DNA of 64,000 nucleotides, taken from positions 109,761 to 173,760 of the IMG/VR virus record IMGVR_UViG_3300044729_003129; one strand, written 5' to 3'. The DNA comes from a virus. The notes beneath the pieces were generated by a model. That model was given only the letters and a program-made list of their open reading frames with translations. It was not told the origin of the DNA and did no database searches. The translations under genes were made by a program, and so were the position numbers. This document shows positions 35,900-44,555 of the stretch, one piece after another; position 1 is the first letter of the stretch, and every line of letters starts with the position of its first letter.

Positions 35900-37768
35900 T
35901 TAACGGTCTCTACTAAATGTATTATATTGCACTGAACGATTTGAACCACCAACGGCAATTAGGTCAACTTCGCCATAAACATTTAGGCGTGTTGTATCAA
36001 TGCGCATAAGTTGATTGCGTTTAGGTGCAAGGTCATTTGATAGTGGTATTACGTCTATTATCATTGTGGTGTTAGTGTCAGCGAGTAGCGGTTCTATTTC
36101 CATTACTCCAGTACTCAGTGTAAGCGTACCAACATTTTTATTACGAATAATTGGTTTATCATTGGCATCATAATAATAGACATACAGCAAGCGTATGTCA
36201 GACAGTGTTGGATGTGCTTCCTCACCAATATAATATGTAACTCCATCATAATCCCAACCAGTAGAATTTACAATGGCAATATTATCATCAACTGTTAATG
36301 ATGTACCAAATTTTATTGTTATTTTTTCTGGTTGTCCACTAACTAGTGTAAAACTTTTAGAGATAAACACTCGTATAAGTGAATTTAATATTGCAGGACT
36401 TGTTCCATCAACAGTCTTTGATAAAAATGAATGACGAAACACACCATCAAAAGATTCCAAATATTGACTATTAAATGTGTCTATGCTTTCTTTAACCTTT
36501 GTTTCAAGTTGTGTTTTTGTGTGCGTAGTCAGGTTACGGTTATACTTAAAGAGTACATCAAGCACAATATCAACATATTCAGGATCAACTATTTCAGGAA
36601 ATATTGAGAGTACTTTTTTATCACTTAAATATGTCAGCAATCCTTGTTTTTCATTTGGCATTAAAACTGATGAAGAATCCGATTTTTTTGCAGATATAAA
36701 AACTTTACCATATTGTGGTGGATCATTATCTTCGCCTCCCCACACAGCTACGGATTTTACATTTGTTAAATAACTATGCACCAATGTTTTGTAGTCATCA
36801 GCAGTCACTGCACGATTTTGTGAAACATATTGAAGTGGCGCGTTATATTTTATACTACTAATAGACTCACGATCTGACCCGCCAACCGCACGTGCAACTG
36901 TATTTAAACTAACTCGAGTTAGTTGAGTTGAATCAAAAAAATCAGAGTATGAAAAAATATTTGAAGAGTTTGCGCCAGTGCCATCAGTAACCAAATATGT
37001 TAACTCTAAAACGTTTAAGTTATCTGGTTTTTTGCCAAATATACCATCACCAAATGATATTACATAGTTGCCATTATAGTTTTCGTATAAGAAATAAATT
37101 GGGGTTGTATCATCAACACTATTAATATCTGTAAATAAAGAATATACTTCGTTAATTTCTGATCGTCCAGTCTGATATACCGCTACTTTTAACGTGCTTG
37201 TATCAATATTTTTATCGTCTATAATATATTCGTTATTACTTTGTGTAGAATTTATTTGAATTCTCTTTTTAATGAATGTACCTTGATATATGTCAATGTT
37301 ATTTGCTACCAAGTCTCCACTAGAATTTTTTGTGCAGACAATATCATTTAAATTTGTAAATTTATAGGTTTGACTTTTTGAAAGGTCTGTTATATTTGAT
37401 GAAAAAGTTGAACCCACTGGAAAAACATATTCATTTAATAATGTATTTCTTGGCGTTACAGTTACGTTTATTTGTGCCTTTGCAGAGGCATAACTGCGTG
37501 GGGTATATCCAATTAACTTTGCGGCAGACACCACGTTTTGTCGTAACTGCGCAGTATCAATAAAACTTTCATTGACTGCCATGTGCGCGAGTAATGCATT
37601 GTAATGTGTGTTATGCGAGAGCACATCAAGCAACATATTTAATCCAGACCCAGCATAATCCCAGTCTTTAAATGGACTGTCTCCAGCCTTGAAATATTCT
37701 ATTAGATTAGCCTTGATTTGATCAAAATCTAATTCTGTAACATTTACTGATTGTGTTGGAATTTCCAT
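35900..37768 (-). CDS. gp6: baseplate wedge protein gp6 (baseplate J-like)
   Basis: The 622-residue protein begins MEIPTQSVNVTELDFDQIKA and shows the gp6 core: LIEYFKAGDSPFKDWDYAGS then GLNMLLDVLSHNTHYNALLA and FIDTAQLRQNVVSAAKLIGY. Later FGDGIFGKKPDNLNVLELTY and QNRAVTADDYKTLVHSYLTN match baseplate J-like proteins. gp6 dimers form the inner ring of the baseplate and drive the change from hexagon to star. Length is close to T4 gp6 (660). It overlaps the gp25 stop by one base. Confidence 0.92.
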   Translation of the reverse strand: MEIPTQSVNVTELDFDQIKANLIEYFKAGDSPFKDWDYAGSGLNMLLDVLSHNTHYNALLAHMAVNESFIDTAQLRQNVVSAAKLIGYTPRSYASAKAQINVTVTPRNTLLNEYVFPVGSTFSSNITDLSKSQTYKFTNLNDIVCTKNSSGDLVANNIDIYQGTFIKKRIQINSTQSNNEYIIDDKNIDTSTLKVAVYQTGRSEINEVYSLFTDINSVDDTTPIYFLYENYNGNYVISFGDGIFGKKPDNLNVLELTYLVTDGTGANSSNIFSYSDFFDSTQLTRVSLNTVARAVGGSDRESISSIKYNAPLQYVSQNRAVTADDYKTLVHSYLTNVKSVAVWGGEDNDPPQYGKVFISAKKSDSSSVLMPNEKQGLLTYLSDKKVLSIFPEIVDPEYVDIVLDVLFKYNRNLTTHTKTQLETKVKESIDTFNSQYLESFDGVFRHSFLSKTVDGTSPAILNSLIRVFISKSFTLVSGQPEKITIKFGTSLTVDDNIAIVNSTGWDYDGVTYYIGEEAHPTLSDIRLLYVYYYDANDKPIIRNKNVGTLTLSTGVMEIEPLLADTNTTMIIDVIPLSNDLAPKRNQLMRIDTTRLNVYGEVDLIAVGGSNRSVQYNTFSRDR

Positions 37769-38199
37769 TATCGTACTCGTGTTAAATATATTACAATTTC
37801 AGCAGTTGAATTGTATGATGCTTGAAAAGTTATGCCCACCCGATATGCATTTTGATCAGACTCGTCCACTACAGTCACTTCATAGTCGCTTATACGTGGT
37901 TCATAGAGGTCAATCATCTGTTCTATTTTTGCCTTTAGCTCATATTCTGTAAACATGTTTGCATTTTCAAACAGCAAAGCACGAATGTCCGAAGCGATTT
38001 CTGGTTGAAACAGCCGATCATATTGATTTGTTAACAACAAATTTTTTAAACTTTGCCGTATTGAATCAATATCAAGAATTGGACGTATGTCATTATAAAT
38101 CGGGTGTATAGCAAAACTGTTGTCTATATCGGAATATAAATTTTTTCTAGCCACATTTGATGACTTAGAATCATTATAGTCCGATAGCGTTTTACTCAT
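37768..38199 (-). CDS. gp25: baseplate wedge protein gp25
   Basis: I choose ATG 38199 (143 residues), not an upstream start, because a TATAAATA promoter ends five bases before it and the protein then starts MSKTLSDYNDSKSSNVARKN. Family features: FAIHPIYNDIRPILDIDSIR (gp25/GPW-type FP.....G......D...I.Q.L.NLLLT), YDRLFQPEIASDIRALLFE and YEPRISDYEVTV. gp25 forms the core of the wedge and nucleates the sheath. Size close to T4 gp25 (132). Followed by gp6 with a one-base overlap. Confidence 0.92.
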   Translation of the reverse strand: MSKTLSDYNDSKSSNVARKNLYSDIDNSFAIHPIYNDIRPILDIDSIRQSLKNLLLTNQYDRLFQPEIASDIRALLFENANMFTEYELKAKIEQMIDLYEPRISDYEVTVVDESDQNAYRVGITFQASYNSTAEIVIYLTRVR

Positions 38200-38204
38200 A
38201 TTTC

Positions 38205-38212
38205 TATTTATA
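38205..38212 (-). promoter_or_regulatory. late promoter TATAAATA
   Basis: Perfect late promoter word, five bases upstream of the gp25 ATG at 38199. It argues against any upstream start codon for gp25. Confidence 0.7.
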
Positions 38213-38244
38213 TAATTTATAATACGCGGTAAATTATACAAACC

Positions 38245-40656
38245 CTATGATCTAATCAACGAACTAAGAGACGAACTGGCAGATGATATAAGTGATGAAA
38301 TTCCACTAGTAGAAGGACCTGAACTTAGAGTGGTCGCCTCAGCGGCAGATGCTTTCGCGTTTGCTGGATTGTTACGTATTGCATCTACGTTGTTTTCCAT
38401 CTCAGACTTTATTTTGTTGACTCTGGCATTATACTCTGCAATTGTTTCTTTTGACCAAAATGGATTTTTCTTAAGCATTTCTTTAGCAGAAAAATTAAAT
38501 TCATTTTTAAGTGCAGTTATGGAGAATCCAGTTTCGCCCATTGCAAAACTTGTAACTGAACTTAATCCAGCTGTAACTCCATCAATTGTATTTGCAATTG
38601 AACCAAGTCCAGCATTTAATGTATTTACTGAAAAACCTGAAGATTTTTTTGTGCCACTTGAAGTGGTTGTCGTAGAGGCAGTGTCTGGATAAACACTTGA
38701 TAATATGCTTGTAGCATCGCCTAGTACACCATATACTGATCCGAGCGTGCCACTAAATTCTCCAATGTCATTACCTGGATCTAATAGGCCTAATGCATTT
38801 CCAGTGGATGCTATACGATCATGATAATTATATGCAAGTTCGTGCACCGCAGTAAGCATTGAAACATATTCCTGTACTCCAACCACATTTCCAGCAGCAT
38901 TCATGGTGTTTATCTTTTCAGAATCTTTGTTTAATGCATCTCTCAAACGAAATTGAAAAAGGTCATAGCGAGCTTTAGCTTCAACTGGTTGCCGTGAAGT
39001 TGCAGGGATAAATCCTACAACTGCTTCAGGCACCTTTGTATTATCGGCCTTTATAAGTGACATATCAAGGTTACAAATATCAACAAGTCCATTTGCAACA
39101 TCTTTTACAAATTGACCGACATCACCAGTCATGCCTGGAAAACTTTCTTGTATCGCAGCAATTTGCTCATTTGCTAATTTGCCTAATGCATCATATGCAC
39201 CACTATTTTCAAGTACCATATTCAATGCAGCCCATGGGTTCTCTTTAACAAACTCAATAAGCGCCATTATCTTTTTCACCATCTCTATCAACTCCATTAT
39301 TGAAGTTAATAGCTTTATAATGCCTAACCCTGGTATATAACTTAAAACAAATGCTGCTATTTTAGCAGCTGCAAATATCATTAAACGTTGAGGTAAACTT
39401 TGCGCGCACTCTGCAAGCGTTTTTATTGTGCCCAAGCCCCTGATATCAGCTTTGTCAAGTATTGTTAATATTCCGGTCTCAACAAATTCTTTTTTCGTCA
39501 TCGCATTTGATGATGACGCATAACTTGAATTACTTAAACTGCTACTACTGCTTATACCGCCTAAAGCTCCTTCATAAATATTTCCATTTCCAGTATCAGA
39601 TGTTGCTTTATTAAATATATCAACTTTTCCTTGATATTCTGCTGCTGCGGCCTCTGCTTCTATATTTGTTAGGTTACGAATCGTATATGTAGTTGTAGCA
39701 CCGCCAACATAATTAAAATCAGTACATTCATATTCAATTGTATAGACTCCTATTTCAATTGGCGCTGAAAGAGGTGCAACTAGTTTTTCTCCAAAATATT
39801 TTACTCTAACTGGTATGTTTATTGGGTTATTTGGATCAGGAGATTCTATTAATTTTGGAATTGTTTCAAATTCTGGTCCTTTAGGCTTTCCATCATACAC
39901 TCGTTCATCTTCTAAAACCACTATTTCAAACGGGAGTGGTAATATAGTTAAATATTTACTGGGGTCTTTTAGCGATTCAACTTGTGATCTATAAGATTGG
40001 CCATACCAAGGTGGTATGTTTGTTGGAACTGGTTTATGATATTCCGTAGTAAACCACCCTTTGCACGTTGGATCGCCTTTTAGTGTAGTAACTATAGTAT
40101 AGTCATAGCGACCTACATTTTTTGGTATACTTGATATGTAAGGTATTCCACTATCATGAGTTACCTGCATATCAACCTGAGAAAATGGTATTTGTATTAA
40201 ATCTAAACCAAAGGCATTTTGATCAAATAGACCATTCGATAAATTAAAAAATCCACTATTAGATCTTATTTTTACAGTACCAGTTCCATTTGTAGTAAAA
40301 TCAACTAGTGTGTTATTTAATGATAATTTAAATTCGCCTAAATCATAAGTAATAAGTCCACCGTCATCCGAAGGGATTAACACTACATCATATAATACAT
40401 TAACTGTAAGTCCAGTAGTATTGTTTATTGTTGCAAATGAAATTTTATCTCCACTTTCAAATCCATGCATAGGGAGAATCACATTATTATTTACTGCATT
40501 AAATACAACCTCTTGTGTTATTTGATATACTCCATTAACAAAAGTTTGTGCATTAAAATCTGTGCCATTATATGTCACAGTGACTCCACCTGGGTTGCTA
40601 CCATTATCATCATCGACGCTAAGGTATAAAAAGCTTAAATCTATTAGTGTTGACAT
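38245..40656 (-). CDS. large baseplate-associated structural protein
   Basis: This 803-residue protein lies between gp5-type genes and gp25. The N-terminal 140 residues include an HGF/HGL-type beta module (VILPMHGFESGDKISFATIN ... TNGTGTVKI) also seen in two fibers. Residues about 250-330 resemble an MBG-type Ig domain (VYDGKPKGPE, VKYFGEKLVAPLSA, GVYTIEYECTDFNY). Near residues 420-470 is a strongly hydrophobic helical region (RLMIFAAAKIAAFVLSYIPG, LIEMVKKIMALIEFV). The C-terminal part is helical and Ser-rich. I do not recognise a T4 counterpart. The hydrophobic region could insert in the host envelope or pack in the tail. Confidence 0.6.
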   Translation of the reverse strand: MSTLIDLSFLYLSVDDDNGSNPGGVTVTYNGTDFNAQTFVNGVYQITQEVVFNAVNNNVILPMHGFESGDKISFATINNTTGLTVNVLYDVVLIPSDDGGLITYDLGEFKLSLNNTLVDFTTNGTGTVKIRSNSGFFNLSNGLFDQNAFGLDLIQIPFSQVDMQVTHDSGIPYISSIPKNVGRYDYTIVTTLKGDPTCKGWFTTEYHKPVPTNIPPWYGQSYRSQVESLKDPSKYLTILPLPFEIVVLEDERVYDGKPKGPEFETIPKLIESPDPNNPINIPVRVKYFGEKLVAPLSAPIEIGVYTIEYECTDFNYVGGATTTYTIRNLTNIEAEAAAAEYQGKVDIFNKATSDTGNGNIYEGALGGISSSSSLSNSSYASSSNAMTKKEFVETGILTILDKADIRGLGTIKTLAECAQSLPQRLMIFAAAKIAAFVLSYIPGLGIIKLLTSIMELIEMVKKIMALIEFVKENPWAALNMVLENSGAYDALGKLANEQIAAIQESFPGMTGDVGQFVKDVANGLVDICNLDMSLIKADNTKVPEAVVGFIPATSRQPVEAKARYDLFQFRLRDALNKDSEKINTMNAAGNVVGVQEYVSMLTAVHELAYNYHDRIASTGNALGLLDPGNDIGEFSGTLGSVYGVLGDATSILSSVYPDTASTTTTSSGTKKSSGFSVNTLNAGLGSIANTIDGVTAGLSSVTSFAMGETGFSITALKNEFNFSAKEMLKKNPFWSKETIAEYNARVNKIKSEMENNVDAIRNNPANAKASAAEATTLSSGPSTSGISSLISSASSSLSSLIRS

Positions 40657-40660
40657 ATTA

Positions 40661-41497
40661 TTATCCTATTCCTGGGGCAGTTGGGGCAGGTGCATTGCCA
40701 GTACCATCTCCTAAATGCATGTGAGTAGCTAAACCAGTAATTCCTCCTAAAGCACGAACATCACCAGCAGCAATTAGTGCTCCGCCAAGTACATTTACAA
40801 GTGGTGTTGTCATATTTGTTACAGTTGAATACATCATAGTTGGTCCAAGTGATGTTAGAGTTAACATTGATACACCATCAATTGCTGCAGTCATGCCACC
40901 AATTGTAGCTGCACCAGCTGGAGCGGTCATGCTTGCTCCAAGCAATGCTGTTGTACTACTTGAACCGGTGTATATTCCAGTATATCCTCCAGCTACAGTC
41001 TCTTCAATACTGCCAACTACCATGTTTTTTATACCACCACCTCGTACTGTATTGTTTACTCCGTTGCCAACTATGCTGTCCTTTTTACCAGCAATATTTT
41101 CTGCCTTGTCGCCAAGCACTTCATTTTTGTATGCTCCACCAACCTTTAAACGATACTGACCCTTAACAGTTTGATTCATACTACCATTGACTTCAAGGTT
41201 GTAGTCGCCATTTACAGTTAAGTTTGCAGAACCATTTACTGTGATGTTTGCATTGCCTATAATTGTTATAGAATCTTCGCCACATACAGTTGTATAGCGA
41301 TTTGATACAACAGTTACTGAAAGCGCACCAGTCGCATCAATTGTGCGGCATGTCCCAGACTTATGTTTTTCATGTATACGCTCATTGCCAAGTGTGTCAT
41401 CAACCTCAAAGACATGTCCAGACCGTGTCTGCGTCACGTTGTTATACGGATAGACTGACTGATTTGTAGGAAATGGTTGATTATGTAAACTTGGCAT
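40661..41497 (-). CDS. gp5 C-terminal-like baseplate needle (beta-helix)
   Basis: The 278-residue protein is a beta-helix spike. After a basic N-terminus (NVTQTRSGHVFEVDDTLGNE, ERIHEKHKSGT), typical of the start of gp5/VgrG spike domains, it carries octad-like repeats: NANITVNGSANLTVNGDYNL, EVNGSMNQTVKGQYRLKVGG, KAENIAGKKDSIVG and NNTVRGGGIKNMVVGSIEE. The end is Gly/Ala/Pro-rich (THMHLGDGTGNAPAPTAPG), as in many spike tips that receive a PAAR cap. In T4 this is the C-terminal part of gp5; here it is a separate gene after the OB-domain and M15 peptidase genes. Confidence 0.85.
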   Translation of the reverse strand: MPSLHNQPFPTNQSVYPYNNVTQTRSGHVFEVDDTLGNERIHEKHKSGTCRTIDATGALSVTVVSNRYTTVCGEDSITIIGNANITVNGSANLTVNGDYNLEVNGSMNQTVKGQYRLKVGGAYKNEVLGDKAENIAGKKDSIVGNGVNNTVRGGGIKNMVVGSIEETVAGGYTGIYTGSSSTTALLGASMTAPAGAATIGGMTAAIDGVSMLTLTSLGPTMMYSTVTNMTTPLVNVLGGALIAAGDVRALGGITGLATHMHLGDGTGNAPAPTAPGIG

Positions 41498-41539
41498 AAC
41501 TTATATATTAAAAAAATGATGAAGCATACTGCATTTGAA

Positions 41540-41547
41540 TATTTATG
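41540..41547 (-). promoter_or_regulatory. possible late promoter CATAAATA
   Basis: Seven of eight bases of the late word in the 74-base gap before the needle gene, about 42 bases from its ATG at 41497. Confidence 0.35.
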
Positions 41548-41571
41548 AATTATAATATAATGAAATATAAA

Positions 41572-42384
41572 TTATCCCCAGTTTGTGTTATAGCTTCGGG
41601 TGTCTATATGTGTAAAGCCTGGATAACTGCCAAGGCCGCCAGTCCACTTACCATTATCTCGCCATTGTTTTAATCGTGCGTACACAGTGCTTGCGCTAAC
41701 CCCAGGAAACGAAATATCTAAAGCTTTAAACTCCAAATGCAAACTATATTTTGCAGCGCCTGGAGTACTTGCATTATATGCTGGCGAACGATAAGAGCTG
41801 GTAATAGTGCAAGTTGTGCCAAACGAATCACAAAGATCTTCGACAATTCGCAGTGTCGGCACAATATTATTCCATTTTTCTTTAGGCGGTTCAGAATTAC
41901 GGACGCCTCCTTGACTAATCTTATTAAAGTAACTAGTAAAATTTTGCGCAGTAAAACGACGAAAACCTTGTTTGGCAAACCAATCGGCAAATGATCCTTC
42001 TGGAGCTGTTGTTGGCGTAACATTGTCACTTTTTGCTCCACGCGCTCGCAATACATATGTCACTGGTCCAGACGTCTCTTTTTTAACAAATTTCTTTAGC
42101 GATGAGTTGCCTTCAGCAATTTTGTATTTTCCTGATACTGCTCCTCCTTCATACACTACCGCAATATAGTCTTGAGCAGTGTCTCTAATTATTATATCAC
42201 CTTTATATAGAAGCTTAGGGTTTAAGACTCTGTCAAAATATTTTCCGCCCCTTCCACTTGGCCAATTTGACCAACTATATAAACTGCTGGTGTCGGCTGG
42301 AAAATCTTCACTTTCAATTTTAAAACTAGATTTCAAAAACTCATTTAGTTTTTGTGCACACCACTGATTTGAAACATTTGCCAT
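41572..42384 (-). CDS. M15-type peptidase of the baseplate hub
   Basis: The 270-residue protein has an N-terminal half of unknown fold (about residues 1-130, with a KYF.RVLNPKLLYKGDI segment) and a C-terminal M15 peptidase domain. Visible: ITSSYRSPAYN at about 194-204, the zinc motif SLHLEFKALD with His216 and Asp223, and GFTHIDTR with His259. M15 enzymes cleave peptide cross-links of peptidoglycan. In the usual motif S.H..G.A.D the Gly is replaced here by Phe219. Its place between the gp5 OB-domain gene and the needle gene suggests it does the job of the gp5 lysozyme: local cell-wall opening during injection. Confidence 0.85.
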   Translation of the reverse strand: MANVSNQWCAQKLNEFLKSSFKIESEDFPADTSSLYSWSNWPSGRGGKYFDRVLNPKLLYKGDIIIRDTAQDYIAVVYEGGAVSGKYKIAEGNSSLKKFVKKETSGPVTYVLRARGAKSDNVTPTTAPEGSFADWFAKQGFRRFTAQNFTSYFNKISQGGVRNSEPPKEKWNNIVPTLRIVEDLCDSFGTTCTITSSYRSPAYNASTPGAAKYSLHLEFKALDISFPGVSASTVYARLKQWRDNGKWTGGLGSYPGFTHIDTRSYNTNWG

Positions 42385-42411
42385 AGTTTATTATTTAATT
42401 TTCATTTAAAC

Positions 42412-42419
42412 TATTTATT
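42412..42419 (-). promoter_or_regulatory. late promoter AATAAATA
   Basis: Seven of eight bases of the late word, about 27 bases upstream of the peptidase ATG at 42384, close to the stop of the OB-domain gene. Confidence 0.5.
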
Positions 42420-42422
42420 AGT

Positions 42423-43058
42423 TTATTCTGGCAAATCTGGTAATAGCTCACCAGTGTTATTATCAACTTGTTCAGAGTCATCGAGGCCCGGTATGGGATC
42501 GTTGGTTCCGGAGACGCCGCTGCTTCGAGTCGAAGATGTATTTTCGTCTGTTGATTCTGAAAGAACTTTATTTACAAAATTATTTACCTCTGCTGAAGAA
42601 TTTGTACTACTCTGTGCTTGTGGCGAACTCTCTCCATCAAGTGCAGATGTATTTGCTTGATTTGCTACCGGAGAATTTTCAACAAGTTGTGAAGTGTTTG
42701 TTGCCCCAGAATAGGCAATGCCGACAGAAGAACTGCTTGCATCTCGTGGTATATCGGCACCATTTACCGAAGCGACTCCTGGTATACTTGCAAGTATTAC
42801 TGGATCTTGTTGATCTGCATCTCTAAAAAAACCAAAAACCCAACTACCAACCATAAGTCCAGTTGCTCCGGTACCAATTGAGGTATTTGACGCGCTCGTA
42901 ATTGGTAGTAGCGGAGTAGCCCATGGCAAGTTTTCACTTGGTATACTATTGACATCATCAAGTTCATGATATTCATAGATACGTACCTGTACTCGACCTG
43001 CATTTAGCGGGTCTGCAATATTTTCTACAATTCCTGTAAACCAATGTTCAATTTTCAT
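42423..43058 (-). CDS. gp5: gp5 OB-domain baseplate hub protein
   Basis: Start ATG 43058 is chosen because the protein then begins MKIEHWFTGIVENIADPLNA then GRVQVRIYEYHELDD, the exact start of the gp5 OB-fold domain, and because the previous stop lies 5 bases upstream. The domain continues LPWATPLLPITSASNTSIGT, GLMVGSWVFGFFRDADQQDP and VILASIPG to about residue 95. The remaining 115 residues are Ser/Asn/Glu-rich low complexity (SSTNSSAEVNNFVNKVLSES). There is no lysozyme domain and no beta-helix; those roles are in the next two genes. 211 residues in total. Confidence 0.85.
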   Translation of the reverse strand: MKIEHWFTGIVENIADPLNAGRVQVRIYEYHELDDVNSIPSENLPWATPLLPITSASNTSIGTGATGLMVGSWVFGFFRDADQQDPVILASIPGVASVNGADIPRDASSSSVGIAYSGATNTSQLVENSPVANQANTSALDGESSPQAQSSTNSSAEVNNFVNKVLSESTDENTSSTRSSGVSGTNDPIPGLDDSEQVDNNTGELLPDLPE

Positions 43059-43062
43059 TTTA

Positions 43063-44553
43063 TTATGGTAATATATTTCCTGTTTGACCCGGCAATGGGA
43101 CAGTATTATTTGGATTTGGATTAATATTTGGTGTAACTGCAACTTCAGATGTAGATGTATTTGAAGGTATGTATATGCCATCGGCGCCACTTAAAGCCTC
43201 AACTCCTCCAAGACGAACTAATTTTAATTTATTTGTATAGATACCATTTGAAAAAACATGAGCGACAACAGTAATCATAAATGTGCCTGACACCACAGGA
43301 TCTTCTACATATTCAGTTCTATCTCGTAAAGCCTTTGGTACTTCCAAATCTATTTTTACACCTGGGTTTAGTGCGCTGTCCCCATACACTACAATTTCAT
43401 GATTAATTTCGTTTAATCGCGCAATAAATGCATTTGCTATTGATATGTTAGGATATAGCGCATTAGTAACTGAATTACCTTTGCCATCTGGATTTATTGC
43501 AGTATTAATATGAACACTTGCAGTATTTGCAGAAGGAATATTATGCATCGTTGCATCTTCGACAATGGCGCCTTCTCTATTTTTTATTTTATATTTTTGA
43601 GGTGTCCAATCTTTAGTTGCTTTACTTTTAAAATCTAAAGTGTAGTATGACTTTGCAGTGTAGTCAGTTACGTTTAATCGACTAGCGTATGCTCCAGCAT
43701 TGGCAGAAGCAAGTCTATCAAATTTTATATTTGATGACATACTAAGTATGCGAGACCGTTCTTCCTTTGTGTGTTCTGCAGTACCTGGTGTTTTTTCTGA
43801 TTGTTGACGATATCTAAATGAATTTTTAGGTTTTTTATACAAAACTGGTGCATTATTTAAACTTTTCCAAGAAGACAGGTATACTTTGCCTTGCTGCGTT
43901 ACGTCACTATAAAGAAAAAATGGAGAGCCGTCTTCTTCAAAACAGCGTGAACGTAACCATTCTGCTGCTTTTAATGGTCGTTGAATGTTTATAATACCTT
44001 CAAATTTGGTTGAGACGTCTCCGTCAACTGCAAACTCCTTTAGACTCAAATCATCTATAAAAATAGTTTCAATATTTTGAGCAACTGTTTTTTCCTTATC
44101 AACTGGTCGGCAAATATTCATTAGACTACTACGATACGCAAATTCTGAAATTGCGACGAGTGAGTATATTTGAGTATTTGGAAAATCAAGGGTTTTTGTA
44201 TAATTTACATACTCTTTTACATAAAATGTTTGTTTTATTGCCTTTCCAATATTTACAGGATCTATTTCAACTTCAATAATTTCTTGACCACATATATCAA
44301 ATGTATCAATGAAATTTTCATTATCTCGTATAGTTGCTGTAAATGTAACTACCGGTGAAAATAATTCAGTCGTTATAGTAAATGAATCAACTAGGTTAAG
44401 GGCTTTTAAATCTTTAGTTATGCCCTTTGAATTTATCATGTCCATTTTGACAACTTTAAAGGCGCCAGGTGTCTTTACGCCAGAATTATCTCCAGCATAG
44501 CCAGTCTTTGGTGTATTGATCGCCGGATTGTTTGCATTAGACGTAGTTGCCAT
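43063..44553 (-). CDS. gp27: baseplate central hub protein, gp27-like
   Basis: Start ATG 44553 gives 496 residues (MATTSNANNPAINTPKTGYA); an upstream TTG overlaps the gp53 stop and is less likely. The segment VDSFTITTELFSPVVTFTAT, DNENFIDTFDICGQEIIEVE and TFYVKEYVNYTK has the tube-like hub fold pattern of gp27/gpD proteins, and RPLKAAEWLRSRCFEEDGSP with PFFLYSD fits the later domain. It lies between gp53 and the gp5 OB gene. In T4, gp27 trimers carry gp5, so position and pattern agree. Sequence similarity to T4 gp27 itself is weak. Confidence 0.75.
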   Translation of the reverse strand: MATTSNANNPAINTPKTGYAGDNSGVKTPGAFKVVKMDMINSKGITKDLKALNLVDSFTITTELFSPVVTFTATIRDNENFIDTFDICGQEIIEVEIDPVNIGKAIKQTFYVKEYVNYTKTLDFPNTQIYSLVAISEFAYRSSLMNICRPVDKEKTVAQNIETIFIDDLSLKEFAVDGDVSTKFEGIINIQRPLKAAEWLRSRCFEEDGSPFFLYSDVTQQGKVYLSSWKSLNNAPVLYKKPKNSFRYRQQSEKTPGTAEHTKEERSRILSMSSNIKFDRLASANAGAYASRLNVTDYTAKSYYTLDFKSKATKDWTPQKYKIKNREGAIVEDATMHNIPSANTASVHINTAINPDGKGNSVTNALYPNISIANAFIARLNEINHEIVVYGDSALNPGVKIDLEVPKALRDRTEYVEDPVVSGTFMITVVAHVFSNGIYTNKLKLVRLGGVEALSGADGIYIPSNTSTSEVAVTPNINPNPNNTVPLPGQTGNILP

Positions 44554-44555
44554 AA

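Noticed and set aside
43056-43190. Longer start for the gp5 OB-domain gene
   Set aside because: The extra 44 residues are Leu/His/Gln-rich, overlap the gp27-like gene out of frame, and the OB-domain family starts exactly at MKIEHW.
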